The position numbers and the translations under genes are program-made. DNA of 64,000 nucleotides from assembly GCF_009650605.1 (NCBI RefSeq), contig NZ_WAJT01000001.1, positions 1,054,001 through 1,118,000 of the forward strand, read 5' to 3'. Position 1 is the first letter of the stretch, and each line of letters starts with the position of its first letter. Positions 18,021-27,579 of this stretch are shown piece by piece. The notes beneath the pieces were generated by a model, which was not told where the DNA came from, ran no database searches, and was given only the letters and a program-made list of their open reading frames with translations. Source of the DNA: Labrenzia sp. CE80 (GTDB lineage: Bacteria > Pseudomonadota > Alphaproteobacteria > Rhizobiales > Stappiaceae).

Positions 18021-18090
18021 GCGGCGGGTTTGAGTAGGGGCGGGTTCCTGCCCTGATTGAGGGCTCCAACGGAGTGAGGTCATTAAGATC

Positions 18091-18696
18091 ATGGACGAGA
18101 CGTTGAAAGAACTAGCCGAGCATATCGAGCTTGCTCTGGGAAGTTCTCTTTTGTCCTGGACCGTCGAATATGGCGAGCTGACCCTTGTCGCATCCACGAC
18201 CGATATTCTTCAAGTGGTTCGATATTTGCGCGACAATAGCTCGTGCAAGTTCATCAACCTGACTGATATTTGCGGTGTGGATTGGCCTGCCCGCGAAAAG
18301 CGCTTCGATGTAGTCTATCACTTCCTGTCTCCTGTGCAGAACCAGCGTATCCGTGTGAAGATCGCAACGGACGAAGAAACACCGGTTGCCTCTCTTACGC
18401 CTTTGTTTCCAGGGGCAGAATGGTTCGAGCGCGAAGCCTACGATATGTACGGCATCCTCTTCTCCGACCATCCAGACCTGCGGCGCATCCTCACTGATTA
18501 CGGCTTCGACGGGTATCCGCTGCGCAAGGACTTCCCGGTCACCGGCTTTGTCGAAGTTCGCTATGACGATGAGAAAAAGCGTGTCGTCTATGAGCCGGTT
18601 CGACTGAACCAGGAATTCCGCAATTTCGATTTTCTCTCGCCATGGGAAGGCACTGACTACGTGCTGCCGGGCGATGAGAAAGCAACCACGAATTAA
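18091..18696 (+). CDS. nuoC: NADH-quinone oxidoreductase subunit C
   Basis: A 201-residue peripheral-arm subunit (30-kDa family) with the signature EREAYDMYGILF, followed by HPDLRRILTDYGFDGYPLRKDFP. It is separate from NuoD, as usual in alphaproteobacteria and unlike the fused NuoCD of enterics. It lies 70 bases after nuoB and 11 before nuoD. Confidence 0.97.
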   Translation: MDETLKELAEHIELALGSSLLSWTVEYGELTLVASTTDILQVVRYLRDNSSCKFINLTDICGVDWPAREKRFDVVYHFLSPVQNQRIRVKIATDEETPVASLTPLFPGAEWFEREAYDMYGILFSDHPDLRRILTDYGFDGYPLRKDFPVTGFVEVRYDDEKKRVVYEPVRLNQEFRNFDFLSPWEGTDYVLPGDEKATTN

Positions 18697-18707
18697 GGCT
18701 CTCCCGG

Positions 18708-19892
18708 ATGGCTGAAGCTCAGGTTCGAAACTTCAACATCAACTTTGGCCCTCAGCACCCGGCGGCACACGGCGTTCTGCGTCTTGTGCTTGAGCTGGAT
18801 GGCGAGGTCGTGACACGGGTAGATCCGCATATCGGTCTTCTACATCGCGGCACGGAAAAGTTGATCGAGCAGAAGACGTATTTGCAGGCGGTACCTTATT
18901 TCGACCGTCTCGACTATGTTGCTCCCATGAACCAGGAGCACGCCTTTGCCTTGGCCGTCGAGCGTATGCTCGACATCAATGTGCCCATGCGTGGGCAGTT
19001 GATCCGCGTGCTCTTCTGCGAGATCGGTCGACTGCTGTCGCATCTTTTGAATGTAACCACGCAGGCGCTTGACGTGGGTGCGCTGACGCCACCGGTTTGG
19101 GGCTTTGAGCCACGCGAAGAACTGATGGTCTTTTATGAGCGGGCTTGCGGTGCACGCTTGCATGCCGCCTACGTCCGTCCAGGCGGTGTTCATCAGGATC
19201 TGCCGCAGGCACTTCTGGATGATATCTGGGACTTCTGTGACCCGTTCCTGCAGACGCTGGACGACATCGAGGGCCTTCTCACCGACAACCGCATCTTCAA
19301 GCAGCGCAACGTCGATATCGGCGTGGTTGATCTGGATGATGCCTGGGCCTGGGGCTTTTCGGGTGTCATGGTGCGTGGATCTGGCGCTGCCTGGGACCTG
19401 CGCAAGTCGCAGCCATATGAGTGCTATGCGGATCTGGATTTCGACATTCCGATCGGCAAGAACGGTGATTGCTATGACCGCTATCTCATCCGCATGGAAG
19501 AGATGCGCCAGTCGGTGCGGATCATGAAACAGTGCCTGGAAAAACTGACTGTGGAAACCGGCCCGGTGTCCTCCGCCGACGGCAAGATCGTTCCGCCCAA
19601 ACGCGGTGAAATGAAGCGTTCCATGGAAGCGCTGATCCATCACTTCAAGCTCTACACAGAAGGCTATCATGTGCCGGCCGGCGAGGTTTATGCCGCCGTG
19701 GAGGCGCCGAAGGGCGAATTCGGTGTCTATCTTGTCGCAGACGGCACGAACAAGCCGTATCGCTGCAAGATCAAGGCGCCAGGATATTCGCATCTTCAGG
19801 CAATGGACTTTCTATGCCGTGGGCACCAGCTCGCCGACGTCTCGGCCGTCCTGGGCTCCATGGATATTGTATTTGGCGAGGTCGATCGTTGA
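18708..19892 (+). CDS. nuoD: NADH-quinone oxidoreductase subunit D
   Basis: A 394-residue 49-kDa-type subunit that, with NuoB, forms the quinone-binding chamber. Conserved features include NFGPQHPAAHGVLR near the N-terminus (the quinone-contacting His), HIGLLHRGTEKL, and the C-terminal DIVFGEVDR ending common to the family. The ATG is preceded by a weak ribosome site (CTCCCGG). Confidence 0.97.
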   Translation: MAEAQVRNFNINFGPQHPAAHGVLRLVLELDGEVVTRVDPHIGLLHRGTEKLIEQKTYLQAVPYFDRLDYVAPMNQEHAFALAVERMLDINVPMRGQLIRVLFCEIGRLLSHLLNVTTQALDVGALTPPVWGFEPREELMVFYERACGARLHAAYVRPGGVHQDLPQALLDDIWDFCDPFLQTLDDIEGLLTDNRIFKQRNVDIGVVDLDDAWAWGFSGVMVRGSGAAWDLRKSQPYECYADLDFDIPIGKNGDCYDRYLIRMEEMRQSVRIMKQCLEKLTVETGPVSSADGKIVPPKRGEMKRSMEALIHHFKLYTEGYHVPAGEVYAAVEAPKGEFGVYLVADGTNKPYRCKIKAPGYSHLQAMDFLCRGHQLADVSAVLGSMDIVFGEVDR

Positions 19893-19973
19893 TGATCGGG
19901 CCGCGCACATCTTATTCGAACCTGGCGGCCGACCTTTCGGCTCCGGTCATCGAAACAGGACGGGGATAGCACC

Positions 19974-21218
19974 ATGGCGGTTCGCAGACTTGCCGCGGAA
20001 CAACCTGACAGTTTTGCCTTCACCGAGAAGAACCTCGCGTGGGCGAAAAAGCTGATTGACCGGTACCCGGCGGGACGGCAGGCATCTGCCGTGATACCGC
20101 TGTTGTGGCGTGCTCAGGAGCAGCACGACGGCTGGGTGTGTGAGCCTGCGATCCGCTATATCGCGGACCTTCTCGACATGCCGCATATTCGCGTTCTGGA
20201 AGTCGCGACGTTCTACACGATGTTTCAGCTGCAGCCTGTGGGCAAGAAGGCGCACATTCAAGTGTGCGGAACAACACCGTGCCAGTTGCGTGGGTCTGAA
20301 GACCTGATCAACATCTGCAAGAGCCGTATTGCCAAGCACATGCACGAGATTTCCGAGGACGGCATGTTCTCCTGGGAAGAGGTAGAGTGCTTGGGGGCCT
20401 GCGTGAATGCGCCAATGGTTCAGATCTTCAAGGACACCTACGAAGATCTTACGCCAGACAGCTTCAACGCCCTGCTTGACGATATTTCCGCAGGCAAGGA
20501 AGTGACGCCTGGTCCGCAGAACGGTCGCCGCTTTGCAATGGCCGAGGGCGGTCAAACCAGCCTGACCGAAATTGACGACGACACCAAGGGCGTGCTGCCT
20601 GTGCCACATCTGGTCGAGGGCAACGAGAAGGCTTCCCACGCGTTTGCCGGTGGCCCCATCAATGCTGACGGCAACGATTATGATGGCGTGCCGACACCAG
20701 CCGAAGATGCTGTCGCGAAGGTCAAAGCCGCCTTTGCCGCCAAGCAGGCGAGCGAGAGCGCTGCGGCGACAGAAACGAAGCTCGAGAAGGCTGATGCAAA
20801 GCCAGCCGGACCCAAACCCGTCTCAAAGACCAAGCCTAAGAGCGCTGAAGCCCCTGCCGAGCCGACTGCGGCGAAAAAGGCACCTGTTGCCGTTGCGGCG
20901 GCGACTGATGTTGCTGAAAAAGAGCCCGAGATTCTCAAGGAAGCGCGCGGCGGCAAGGCGGACGACTTGAAGCAGCTTAAGGGCGTTGGTCCGAAGCTCG
21001 AATCAACCTTGCATGAGCTTGGCTTCTTTCATTTCGATCAAGTCGCCAACTGGGGCCCGGCCGAGATCACCTGGGTCGACAGTCGCTTGAAGTTCAAGGG
21101 CCGCATCGAACGGGATGGCTGGGTCGCTCAGGCCAAGATCCTTGCCGAAGGCGGGGAAACGGAATTTTCCAAGCGTGTTGCCAAGGGCACTGTGCCCTCC
21201 AGCGAGAACGAAGGGTAG
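19974..21218 (+). CDS. nuoE: NADH-quinone oxidoreductase subunit E with long C-terminal extension
   Basis: 414 residues, about twice the classical NuoE. The thioredoxin-like 2Fe-2S domain (cluster N1a) occupies residues 1-185 with ligands Cys98, Cys103, Cys139 and Cys143. Then comes a low-complexity Ala/Lys/Pro linker (about 240-320) and a C-terminal domain (about 325-405) with a helix-hairpin-helix-like core LKGVGPKLE (335-343). Extended NuoE is common in Rhizobiales; the role of the extension is not known to me. GGGGA precedes the ATG. Confidence 0.95.
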   Translation: MAVRRLAAEQPDSFAFTEKNLAWAKKLIDRYPAGRQASAVIPLLWRAQEQHDGWVCEPAIRYIADLLDMPHIRVLEVATFYTMFQLQPVGKKAHIQVCGTTPCQLRGSEDLINICKSRIAKHMHEISEDGMFSWEEVECLGACVNAPMVQIFKDTYEDLTPDSFNALLDDISAGKEVTPGPQNGRRFAMAEGGQTSLTEIDDDTKGVLPVPHLVEGNEKASHAFAGGPINADGNDYDGVPTPAEDAVAKVKAAFAAKQASESAAATETKLEKADAKPAGPKPVSKTKPKSAEAPAEPTAAKKAPVAVAAATDVAEKEPEILKEARGGKADDLKQLKGVGPKLESTLHELGFFHFDQVANWGPAEITWVDSRLKFKGRIERDGWVAQAKILAEGGETEFSKRVAKGTVPSSENEG

Positions 21219-21227
21219 GGGGAAGAG

Positions 21228-22526
21228 ATGCTGAAAGATCAGGATCGGATCTTCACCAATATCTACGGGCTCCATGATTGGGGTCTCGAGGGCGCCAAGA
21301 AGCGTGGCCAGTGGGACAACACCAAGGGGCTGCTCGACAAGGGGCAGGCCTGGATCATCGATGAGATGAAGGCTTCCGGCCTTCGGGGGCGTGGTGGTGC
21401 GGGTTTCCCCACCGGCCTGAAGTGGTCTTTCATGCCGAAGGCCTCCGACGGACGTCCTGCCTATCTTGTGGTCAACGCAGATGAGTCAGAGCCGGGCACC
21501 TGCAAGGACCGAGAAATTCTTCGTCATGACCCGCATACGCTGGTGGAAGGTTGCCTCGTTGCCGGCTACGCCATGGGCGCGATTGCGGCCTACATCTACG
21601 TGCGCGGCGAGTTTATCCGTGAGCGTGAGCGTCTGCAGGCGGCGATCGACCAGGCTTATGACGCCGGCCTGATCGGCAAGAACAACAAGAACGGCTACGA
21701 TTTCGACATTTATGTCCATCACGGCGCCGGCGCTTACATCTGCGGTGAGGAAACGGCGCTTCTGGAAAGCCTTGAGGGCAAGAAGGGCCAGCCGCGGCTG
21801 AAGCCGCCGTTCCCGGCAAACGTTGGTCTTTATGGTTGTCCGACCACAGTTAATAACGTTGAATCGATTGCTGTTGCGCCGACGATCCTACGTCGTGGCG
21901 GTTCCTGGTTCGCTGGTCTCGGAAAGCCAAACAACACAGGCACCAAGCTTTTCTGCGTCTCCGGACATGTCAATCAGCCCGCGACTTTCGAGGAAGAACT
22001 GGGCATTCCCTTCGCCGAGATGATCGAACGACACTGCGGTGGCATCCGTGGTGGCTGGGACAACCTCTTGGCCGTGATTCCCGGTGGCTCCTCCGTTCCT
22101 TGCCTGACCGCAGAGCAGATCAAGGATACGCCGATGGACTTTGACACGCTGCGCGGCCTTGGCTCCGGTCTTGGAACTGCTGCGGTGATTGTCATGGACA
22201 AGTCCACAGACATCATCAAGGCAATCGCTCGCCTCAGCTATTTCTACAAGCATGAAAGCTGCGGACAGTGTACACCCTGCCGTGAGGGAACCGGCTGGAT
22301 GTGGCGGGTCATGGAACGGATGGTTAAGGGCCAGTCGTCCTATGAGGAGATCGACATGCTGTTCAATGTGACGAAGCAGGTCGAAGGCCACACAATTTGT
22401 GCACTCGGAGACGCGGCTGCATGGCCGATCCAGGGACTGATCAAGAACTTCAGGCCTGTGGTTGAGCAACGCATTGACGACTATGTCGCCAAGGCTAAAC
22501 CTTCACCATTGGTTGCAGCCGAGTGA
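21228..22526 (+). CDS. nuoF: NADH-quinone oxidoreductase subunit F (NADH/FMN site)
   Basis: A 432-residue subunit that oxidises NADH. The NADH-binding GLRGRGGAGFPTG lies at 51-63 and FMN-binding NADESEPGTCKDRE at 83-96. Cluster N3 ligands are Cys345, Cys348 and Cys351 (SCGQCTPCREG) plus Cys391. A GGGGGAAGAG ribosome site precedes the ATG. It starts nine bases after nuoE. Confidence 0.98.
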   Translation: MLKDQDRIFTNIYGLHDWGLEGAKKRGQWDNTKGLLDKGQAWIIDEMKASGLRGRGGAGFPTGLKWSFMPKASDGRPAYLVVNADESEPGTCKDREILRHDPHTLVEGCLVAGYAMGAIAAYIYVRGEFIRERERLQAAIDQAYDAGLIGKNNKNGYDFDIYVHHGAGAYICGEETALLESLEGKKGQPRLKPPFPANVGLYGCPTTVNNVESIAVAPTILRRGGSWFAGLGKPNNTGTKLFCVSGHVNQPATFEEELGIPFAEMIERHCGGIRGGWDNLLAVIPGGSSVPCLTAEQIKDTPMDFDTLRGLGSGLGTAAVIVMDKSTDIIKAIARLSYFYKHESCGQCTPCREGTGWMWRVMERMVKGQSSYEEIDMLFNVTKQVEGHTICALGDAAAWPIQGLIKNFRPVVEQRIDDYVAKAKPSPLVAAE

Positions 22527-22554
22527 TGCGGAAACGGGATTTGGAGAGCAGGCG

Positions 22555-24651
22555 ATGACAAAGCTGATCATCGACGGCAAAGAAGTAGAAGTCCCAACGG
22601 ACTACACGCTGCTTCAGGCCTGTGAAGACGCCGGTGCCGAGGTCCCTCGGTTTTGCTACCACGACAGGCTGTCGATTGCCGGCAACTGCCGCATGTGCCT
22701 TGTTGAGGTGAAGGGTGGACCGCCCAAGCCAACAGCATCCTGTGCGATGTCGGTCAAAGATCTGCGCCCTGGCCCGAATGGCGAACCGCCCGTCGTTGAA
22801 ACCAAGAGTCCGATGGTCAAGAAGGCACGCGAAGGTGTGATGGAGTTTCTCCTAATCAACCATCCGCTGGATTGCCCAATCTGTGACCAGGGCGGTGAGT
22901 GCGACCTCCAGGATCAGGCCATGGCTTATGGCGTGGACAACTCCCGTTTCGGTGAGAACAAGCGCGCGGTCGAGAACAAGCACCTCGGTCCGCTGGTTAA
23001 GACGATCATGACCCGCTGCATTCACTGCACGCGCTGTGTCCGCTTTACCACGGAAGTCGCCGGCGTGTCCGACATGGGTCTGATCGGCCGTGGGGAAGAC
23101 GCCGAGATCACCACGTATTTGGAAGCAGCGTTGTCCTCTGAGCTTCAGGGCAACGTCGTTGACCTGTGTCCGGTCGGTGCGCTGACATCCAAGCCTTACG
23201 CTTTCCACGCGCGTCCCTGGGAACTGATTAAAACCGAAAGCATCGATGTGATGGATGCTGTTGGTTCGGCGATCCGGGTCGATACGCGCGGCAAGGAAGT
23301 CATGCGCATCATGCCGCGTCTCAACGAGACGGTGAATGAGGAATGGATTTCCGACAAGACCCGTTACATCTGGGATGGTCTGAAGACGCAGCGGCTTGAC
23401 CGGCCTTATGCCAAGAAAGACGGTCGTCTTCAGCCGGTGTCCTGGAGCGAGGCGTTCCAGATCATTGCAGACAAGGTCGGCACGCTAGATGGCTCCAAGA
23501 TTGGCGCTGTCGCGGGAGATCTTGCCAGCGTCGAGGAAATGTTTGCGCTCAAGAGTCTGATGACGTCGCTTGGCTCTGCCAACATCGACTGTCGCCAGGA
23601 TGGTGCTGCGCTGGATCCCGCCAAGGGCCGCGCCAGCTACCTGTTCAACGCTACGATCGAGGGCATTGAAGATGCGGACGCTGTCCTGATTATCGGCTCC
23701 AACCCGCGTATTGAAGCTCCGGTGCTCAACGCGCGGATCCGCAAGCGCTGGCGTCATGGCGACCTGAAGGTCGGCGTGATCGGCGAAGCCGCGGATCTGA
23801 CATATGAAACAACCTATCTTGGGGCAGGTACTGACACGCTTTCAGACCTTGTCGCCGGCAAGAACAGCTTTGTCGATGTTCTGAAAAGCGCCAAGAAGCC
23901 GCTGATCATCGTTGGTCAAGGTGCTCTTGCCCGCGTGGACGGCGTTTCTGTACTGGCGAATGCTGCGAAGCTTGCAAAAGCTGTTGGCGCAATCAGCGAC
24001 GACTGGAACGGTTTCTCGGTACTCCATACAGCGGCGTCGCGCGTTGGCGGACTGGATATCGGTTTCGTTCCAGGTGAGGGTGGCAAGTCTATTGCCGCCA
24101 TGCAGGATGCAGCCTCCAAGGGAGACCTTGAAGCCCTGTTCCTGCTCGGCGCTGACGAGATGGATATGTCGGCTTTTGGCAATGCCTTTGTGGTCTATAT
24201 CGGAACGCATGGTGATCGCGGCGCTCACGGCGCCGATGTGATCCTGCCGGGGGCGGCCTATACAGAGAAGTCGGGAACCTATGTTAACACGGAAGGCCGT
24301 GTGCAGATGGCCGACCGCGCTGGCTTCCCTCCAGGGGACGCTCGCGAAGACTGGGCGATCCTGCGCGCGCTGTCTGCGGTGCTCGGAAAGACCTTGCCGT
24401 TCGACTCGCTCGGAGCATTGCGGGCGCTTTTGTGCGAAGCACATCCTCATTTCCTTTCCATCGACGCGATTGAGGTCGGCTCATCAGCCGATGTTGCGGA
24501 GCTGGCAAAGGGTGCAGGCAAGATGGAAGCGGCAGGCTTTGCCAACGCCATCACAGAGTTTTATCTGACGAACCCGATTGCACGTGCATCGGCCGTGATG
24601 GCGGAATGTTCCGCCCTGGCCAAGGCGCGCGCGGCCGAAGCAGCGGAATAA
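22555..24651 (+). CDS. nuoG: NADH-quinone oxidoreductase subunit G
   Basis: A 698-residue subunit carrying several Fe-S clusters. The 2Fe-2S N1b ligands are Cys34, Cys45, Cys48 and Cys63. The His-Cys3 cluster N5 is His103, Cys107, Cys110 and Cys116. Cluster N4 begins with Cys155, Cys158 and Cys161. A large molybdopterin-oxidoreductase-like domain without cofactor follows. I chose ATG 22555 (GGAGAGCAGG upstream) over an in-frame TTG inside nuoF. Confidence 0.97.
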   Translation: MTKLIIDGKEVEVPTDYTLLQACEDAGAEVPRFCYHDRLSIAGNCRMCLVEVKGGPPKPTASCAMSVKDLRPGPNGEPPVVETKSPMVKKAREGVMEFLLINHPLDCPICDQGGECDLQDQAMAYGVDNSRFGENKRAVENKHLGPLVKTIMTRCIHCTRCVRFTTEVAGVSDMGLIGRGEDAEITTYLEAALSSELQGNVVDLCPVGALTSKPYAFHARPWELIKTESIDVMDAVGSAIRVDTRGKEVMRIMPRLNETVNEEWISDKTRYIWDGLKTQRLDRPYAKKDGRLQPVSWSEAFQIIADKVGTLDGSKIGAVAGDLASVEEMFALKSLMTSLGSANIDCRQDGAALDPAKGRASYLFNATIEGIEDADAVLIIGSNPRIEAPVLNARIRKRWRHGDLKVGVIGEAADLTYETTYLGAGTDTLSDLVAGKNSFVDVLKSAKKPLIIVGQGALARVDGVSVLANAAKLAKAVGAISDDWNGFSVLHTAASRVGGLDIGFVPGEGGKSIAAMQDAASKGDLEALFLLGADEMDMSAFGNAFVVYIGTHGDRGAHGADVILPGAAYTEKSGTYVNTEGRVQMADRAGFPPGDAREDWAILRALSAVLGKTLPFDSLGALRALLCEAHPHFLSIDAIEVGSSADVAELAKGAGKMEAAGFANAITEFYLTNPIARASAVMAECSALAKARAAEAAE

Positions 24652-24667
24652 GGGGCAGGGACAGACA

Positions 24668-25717
24668 ATGTCGGACTTTATGACGGCCTACGGCTTTCCG
24701 TTCCTCTGGATGGTGTTCCAGAGCGTATTGCTGCTCGTCGTTCTTCTGGTGATCGTCGCCTATGTGCTTTACGCGGACCGCAAGATCTGGGCAGCCGTCC
24801 AGATCCGCCGTGGCCCGAACGTGGTTGGCCCGTGGGGGCTGTTTCAGAGCTTTGCCGACCTCTTGAAGTTCGTCCTCAAGGAGCCGGTTATTCCGTCTGG
24901 CTCCAACAAGGTGCTTTTCCTGCTTGCGCCGCTTGTGTCCGTGATGCTGGCACTGGCGACCTGGGCAGTCATTCCGGTCTCCGAGGGCTGGGTGATCGCC
25001 AACATCAACGTCGGCGTTCTCTACGTCTTTGCGATTTCCTCGCTTGAGATCTACGGCATCATCATGGGCGGGTGGGCTTCGAATTCGAAGTATCCCTTCC
25101 TGTCAGCGCTCCGCTCCGCGGCGCAGATGGTTTCCTACGAAGTCTCGATTGGTTTCGTTATCGTGACGGTCCTGCTGTGCGCAGGGTCCCTGAACCTGAC
25201 CGAAATCGTGATGTCGCAGCAGACGGGTCTTGCGGACATGCTGGGCGTGCCGTGGCTGGCCTTCCTGAACTGGTATTGGTTGCCGCTGTTCCCGATGTTC
25301 GTGATCTTCTTTATCTCTGCGCTGGCCGAGACGAACCGGCCGCCTTTCGATCTAGCTGAAGCTGAATCTGAGCTGGTTGCGGGCTTCATGGTGGAATACG
25401 GCTCCACGCCGTACATGATGTTCATGCTTGGCGAATATGTCGCCATCTGCCTCATGTGCGCGCTGATGACCATTTTCTTCATGGGTGGGTGGCTGCCGCC
25501 GTTCGACTTTGCTCCCTTTACATGGGTTCCGGGCGTCGTCTGGTTCCTCCTGAAGTGCCTGCTCGGCTTCTTCATGTTCGCGATGGTCAAGGCCATGGTG
25601 CCGCGGTACCGCTATGATCAGCTGATGCGCCTGGGCTGGAAAGTGTTCCTGCCGCTGTCGCTGGCTATGGTCGTAATCGTGGCCGCTGTGCTGATGATCA
25701 TGGGCTGGGCGCCGTAA
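24668..25717 (+). CDS. nuoH: NADH-quinone oxidoreductase subunit H
   Basis: A 349-residue membrane subunit (ND1) with about eight helices that connects the quinone chamber to the proton channels. Visible family blocks are YADRKIWAAVQIRRGPNVVG (about 36-55), ALRSAAQMVSYEVSIG and the acidic loop ETNRPPFDLAEAESELVAGF, which is the best conserved part of ND1. Confidence 0.98.
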   Translation: MSDFMTAYGFPFLWMVFQSVLLLVVLLVIVAYVLYADRKIWAAVQIRRGPNVVGPWGLFQSFADLLKFVLKEPVIPSGSNKVLFLLAPLVSVMLALATWAVIPVSEGWVIANINVGVLYVFAISSLEIYGIIMGGWASNSKYPFLSALRSAAQMVSYEVSIGFVIVTVLLCAGSLNLTEIVMSQQTGLADMLGVPWLAFLNWYWLPLFPMFVIFFISALAETNRPPFDLAEAESELVAGFMVEYGSTPYMMFMLGEYVAICLMCALMTIFFMGGWLPPFDFAPFTWVPGVVWFLLKCLLGFFMFAMVKAMVPRYRYDQLMRLGWKVFLPLSLAMVVIVAAVLMIMGWAP

Positions 25718-25718
25718 G

Positions 25719-25955
25719 GTGAGTATATCGATCGCCGGGATAATCGGGGCAGTGCTTGGGGGATACCTCGGTTGGCTCGATTGGAAGATCCTGAAAGGGG
25801 TCCTTCAGGCGGCCGAAGAGAAAAACAGACGTGAGGGTGGAGACGGCGGCTTTGTCGCAAAGTACGGCGCGCTCTTGCGAGGATTGATTTTTGCAGTTCC
25901 GATCTTCGGTTTTCCGATCATCGGGTATCTGGCCGGCAGTCAACTTGTCGGGTAA
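25719..25955 (+). CDS. Small membrane protein inserted between nuoH and nuoI, unknown function
   Basis: A 78-residue protein starting at GTG, one base after the nuoH stop. The terminal TAAGGTG gives an AAGG close to the start, so translation is probably coupled. It has two hydrophobic segments (about residues 3-20 and 53-76) around a charged segment rich in Glu, Lys and Arg (about 30-45), suggesting a helical hairpin. It is not one of the 14 core subunits and I recognise no family. Position and spacing suggest it is co-expressed with complex I. Possible roles are an accessory subunit or assembly factor; neither is shown by the sequence. Confidence 0.65.
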   Translation: MSISIAGIIGAVLGGYLGWLDWKILKGVLQAAEEKNRREGGDGGFVAKYGALLRGLIFAVPIFGFPIIGYLAGSQLVG

Positions 25956-25978
25956 GCACGAGGGAAGGCAACAGGGCG

Positions 25979-26467
25979 ATGGGACTTGATCAGGCCGCCA
26001 AATCGCTGTTCTTGAAGGAGTTCGTTTCGGCGTTCTTTTTGGCCATGCGCTACTTCTTCAAGCCGAAGCCGACAGTAAACTATCCCTTTGAAAAGGGTCC
26101 ACAGAGCCCGCGTTTTCGCGGGGAGCATGCCCTGCGCCGCTATCCCAATGGGGAAGAGCGCTGCATTGCATGCAAACTGTGCGAGGCAATCTGCCCGGCA
26201 CAGGCGATTACCATCGAGGCGGGCCCGCGCCGCAACGACGGAACGCGCCGGACGACCCGATATGATATCGACATGGTGAAATGCATCTACTGCGGCTTCT
26301 GTCAGGAAGCCTGTCCGGTGGATGCGATTGTCGAAGGACCCAACTTCGAATTCGCCACCGAAACCCGCGAAGAGCTCTACTACTCCAAGGACAAGCTGCT
26401 TGCGAATGGTGATCGCTGGGAGCGCGAGATCGCTCGCAACATTGAAATGGACGCTCCTTACCGCTAG
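25979..26467 (+). CDS. nuoI: NADH-quinone oxidoreductase subunit I
   Basis: A 162-residue ferredoxin-like subunit holding clusters N6a and N6b, with ligands Cys62, 65, 68, 72 and Cys102, 105, 108, 112 in two CxxCxxCxxxCP motifs. The N-terminal helix anchors it to the membrane arm. It is 23 bases downstream of the small membrane protein gene. Confidence 0.98.
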   Translation: MGLDQAAKSLFLKEFVSAFFLAMRYFFKPKPTVNYPFEKGPQSPRFRGEHALRRYPNGEERCIACKLCEAICPAQAITIEAGPRRNDGTRRTTRYDIDMVKCIYCGFCQEACPVDAIVEGPNFEFATETREELYYSKDKLLANGDRWEREIARNIEMDAPYR

Positions 26468-26557
26468 GGGCGTGACGCAACTCATCGAGGCGTTTCGGCA
26501 ATCCGGCCGAATGTCTCTTCCCGGCCGGTTCCGGCCAGACGACAGGCAGGTCTATCC

Positions 26558-27172
26558 ATGATCCTGAACGCGCTTTTCTTCTATCTGTTTGCCGGGGTAA
26601 CCGTGGCATCGGCCTTTATGGTCATTGCCTCCCGCAATCCGGTGCACTCGGTGCTGTTTCTGATCCTCGCGTTCTGTAACTCTGCCGGGCTGTTCGTGAT
26701 GCTTGGCGCCGAGTATCTGGCGATGCTGCTTATCGTCGTCTATGTCGGCGCGGTGGCGGTATTGTTCCTCTTTGTCGTCATGATGCTGGATGTCGATTTC
26801 GTCGAGTTGCGCCAGGGCTTCCTGCAGTATCTGCCGGTCGGTGCGCTGGTCGGACTGGTCCTGCTTGTCGAAATCCTGATGGGCGTTGGCGCCTGGGTGA
26901 TCGCGCCTGAGCTTTTGACGCATGTTTCCGAGCCGACGCCGGCCTTGACCGAGATGTCCAACATCGAAGCCATCGGCGCAGTGCTCTACACAAAATACAT
27001 CTTCTACTTCCAGGTGGCGGGGCTTGTGCTTCTGGTTGCCATGATTGGCGCCATTGTTCTGACCTTGCGCCATAAAGAATACGTCAAGCGGCAGAATATT
27101 GCCGAACAGGTTGCCCGGACGCCGGAAACGGCCGTCGAGATCAAGAAGGTCGAGACGGGCAAGGGTATCTAG
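26558..27172 (+). CDS. nuoJ: NADH-quinone oxidoreductase subunit J
   Basis: A 204-residue five-helix membrane subunit (ND6) with the conserved helix-3 region EYLAMLLIVVYVGAVAVLFLF containing the pi-bulge segment. The C-terminus continues past the last helix as a polar tail. A 90-base spacer with a GGCCGG / CCGGCC repeat separates it from nuoI. Confidence 0.97.
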   Translation: MILNALFFYLFAGVTVASAFMVIASRNPVHSVLFLILAFCNSAGLFVMLGAEYLAMLLIVVYVGAVAVLFLFVVMMLDVDFVELRQGFLQYLPVGALVGLVLLVEILMGVGAWVIAPELLTHVSEPTPALTEMSNIEAIGAVLYTKYIFYFQVAGLVLLVAMIGAIVLTLRHKEYVKRQNIAEQVARTPETAVEIKKVETGKGI

Positions 27173-27264
27173 CGCCAAGGCGCAATTCATCTGGATCGGA
27201 CCAAGGCGAACCACTCCGCGCCAGGTCCGGTGGAGTTAAACGAGGGGAGCACGGCGAGGCGCCC

Positions 27265-27573
27265 ATGGAAATCGGTCTGTCGCATTATTTGGCGGTTGCA
27301 GCCATCCTGTTCACGATTGGAATCTTCGGGATCTTTTTGAACCGGAAGAACGTGATCGTCATCCTGATGTCCATCGAGCTCATTCTGCTTTCGGTGAACC
27401 TCAACTTTGTCGCCTTCTCGTCGCATCTCGGCGATCTGATGGGGCAGATCTTCACCTTGCTGGTGCTGACAGTGGCAGCTGCTGAAGCTTCCATCGGCCT
27501 TGCTATTCTGGTGGTGTTCCACCGAAACCGCGGCTCTATCGCCGTGGAAGACATCAACATGATGAAAGGCTAG
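27265..27573 (+). CDS. nuoK: NADH-quinone oxidoreductase subunit K
   Basis: A 102-residue three-helix membrane subunit (ND4L) with the conserved acidic residues in MSIELILLSVNLNFVAF and AAAEASIGLAILV that line the proton path. It ends six bases before nuoL. GAGGGGAG lies upstream of the ATG. Confidence 0.97.
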   Translation: MEIGLSHYLAVAAILFTIGIFGIFLNRKNVIVILMSIELILLSVNLNFVAFSSHLGDLMGQIFTLLVLTVAAAEASIGLAILVVFHRNRGSIAVEDINMMKG

Positions 27574-27579
27574 GGGCGA

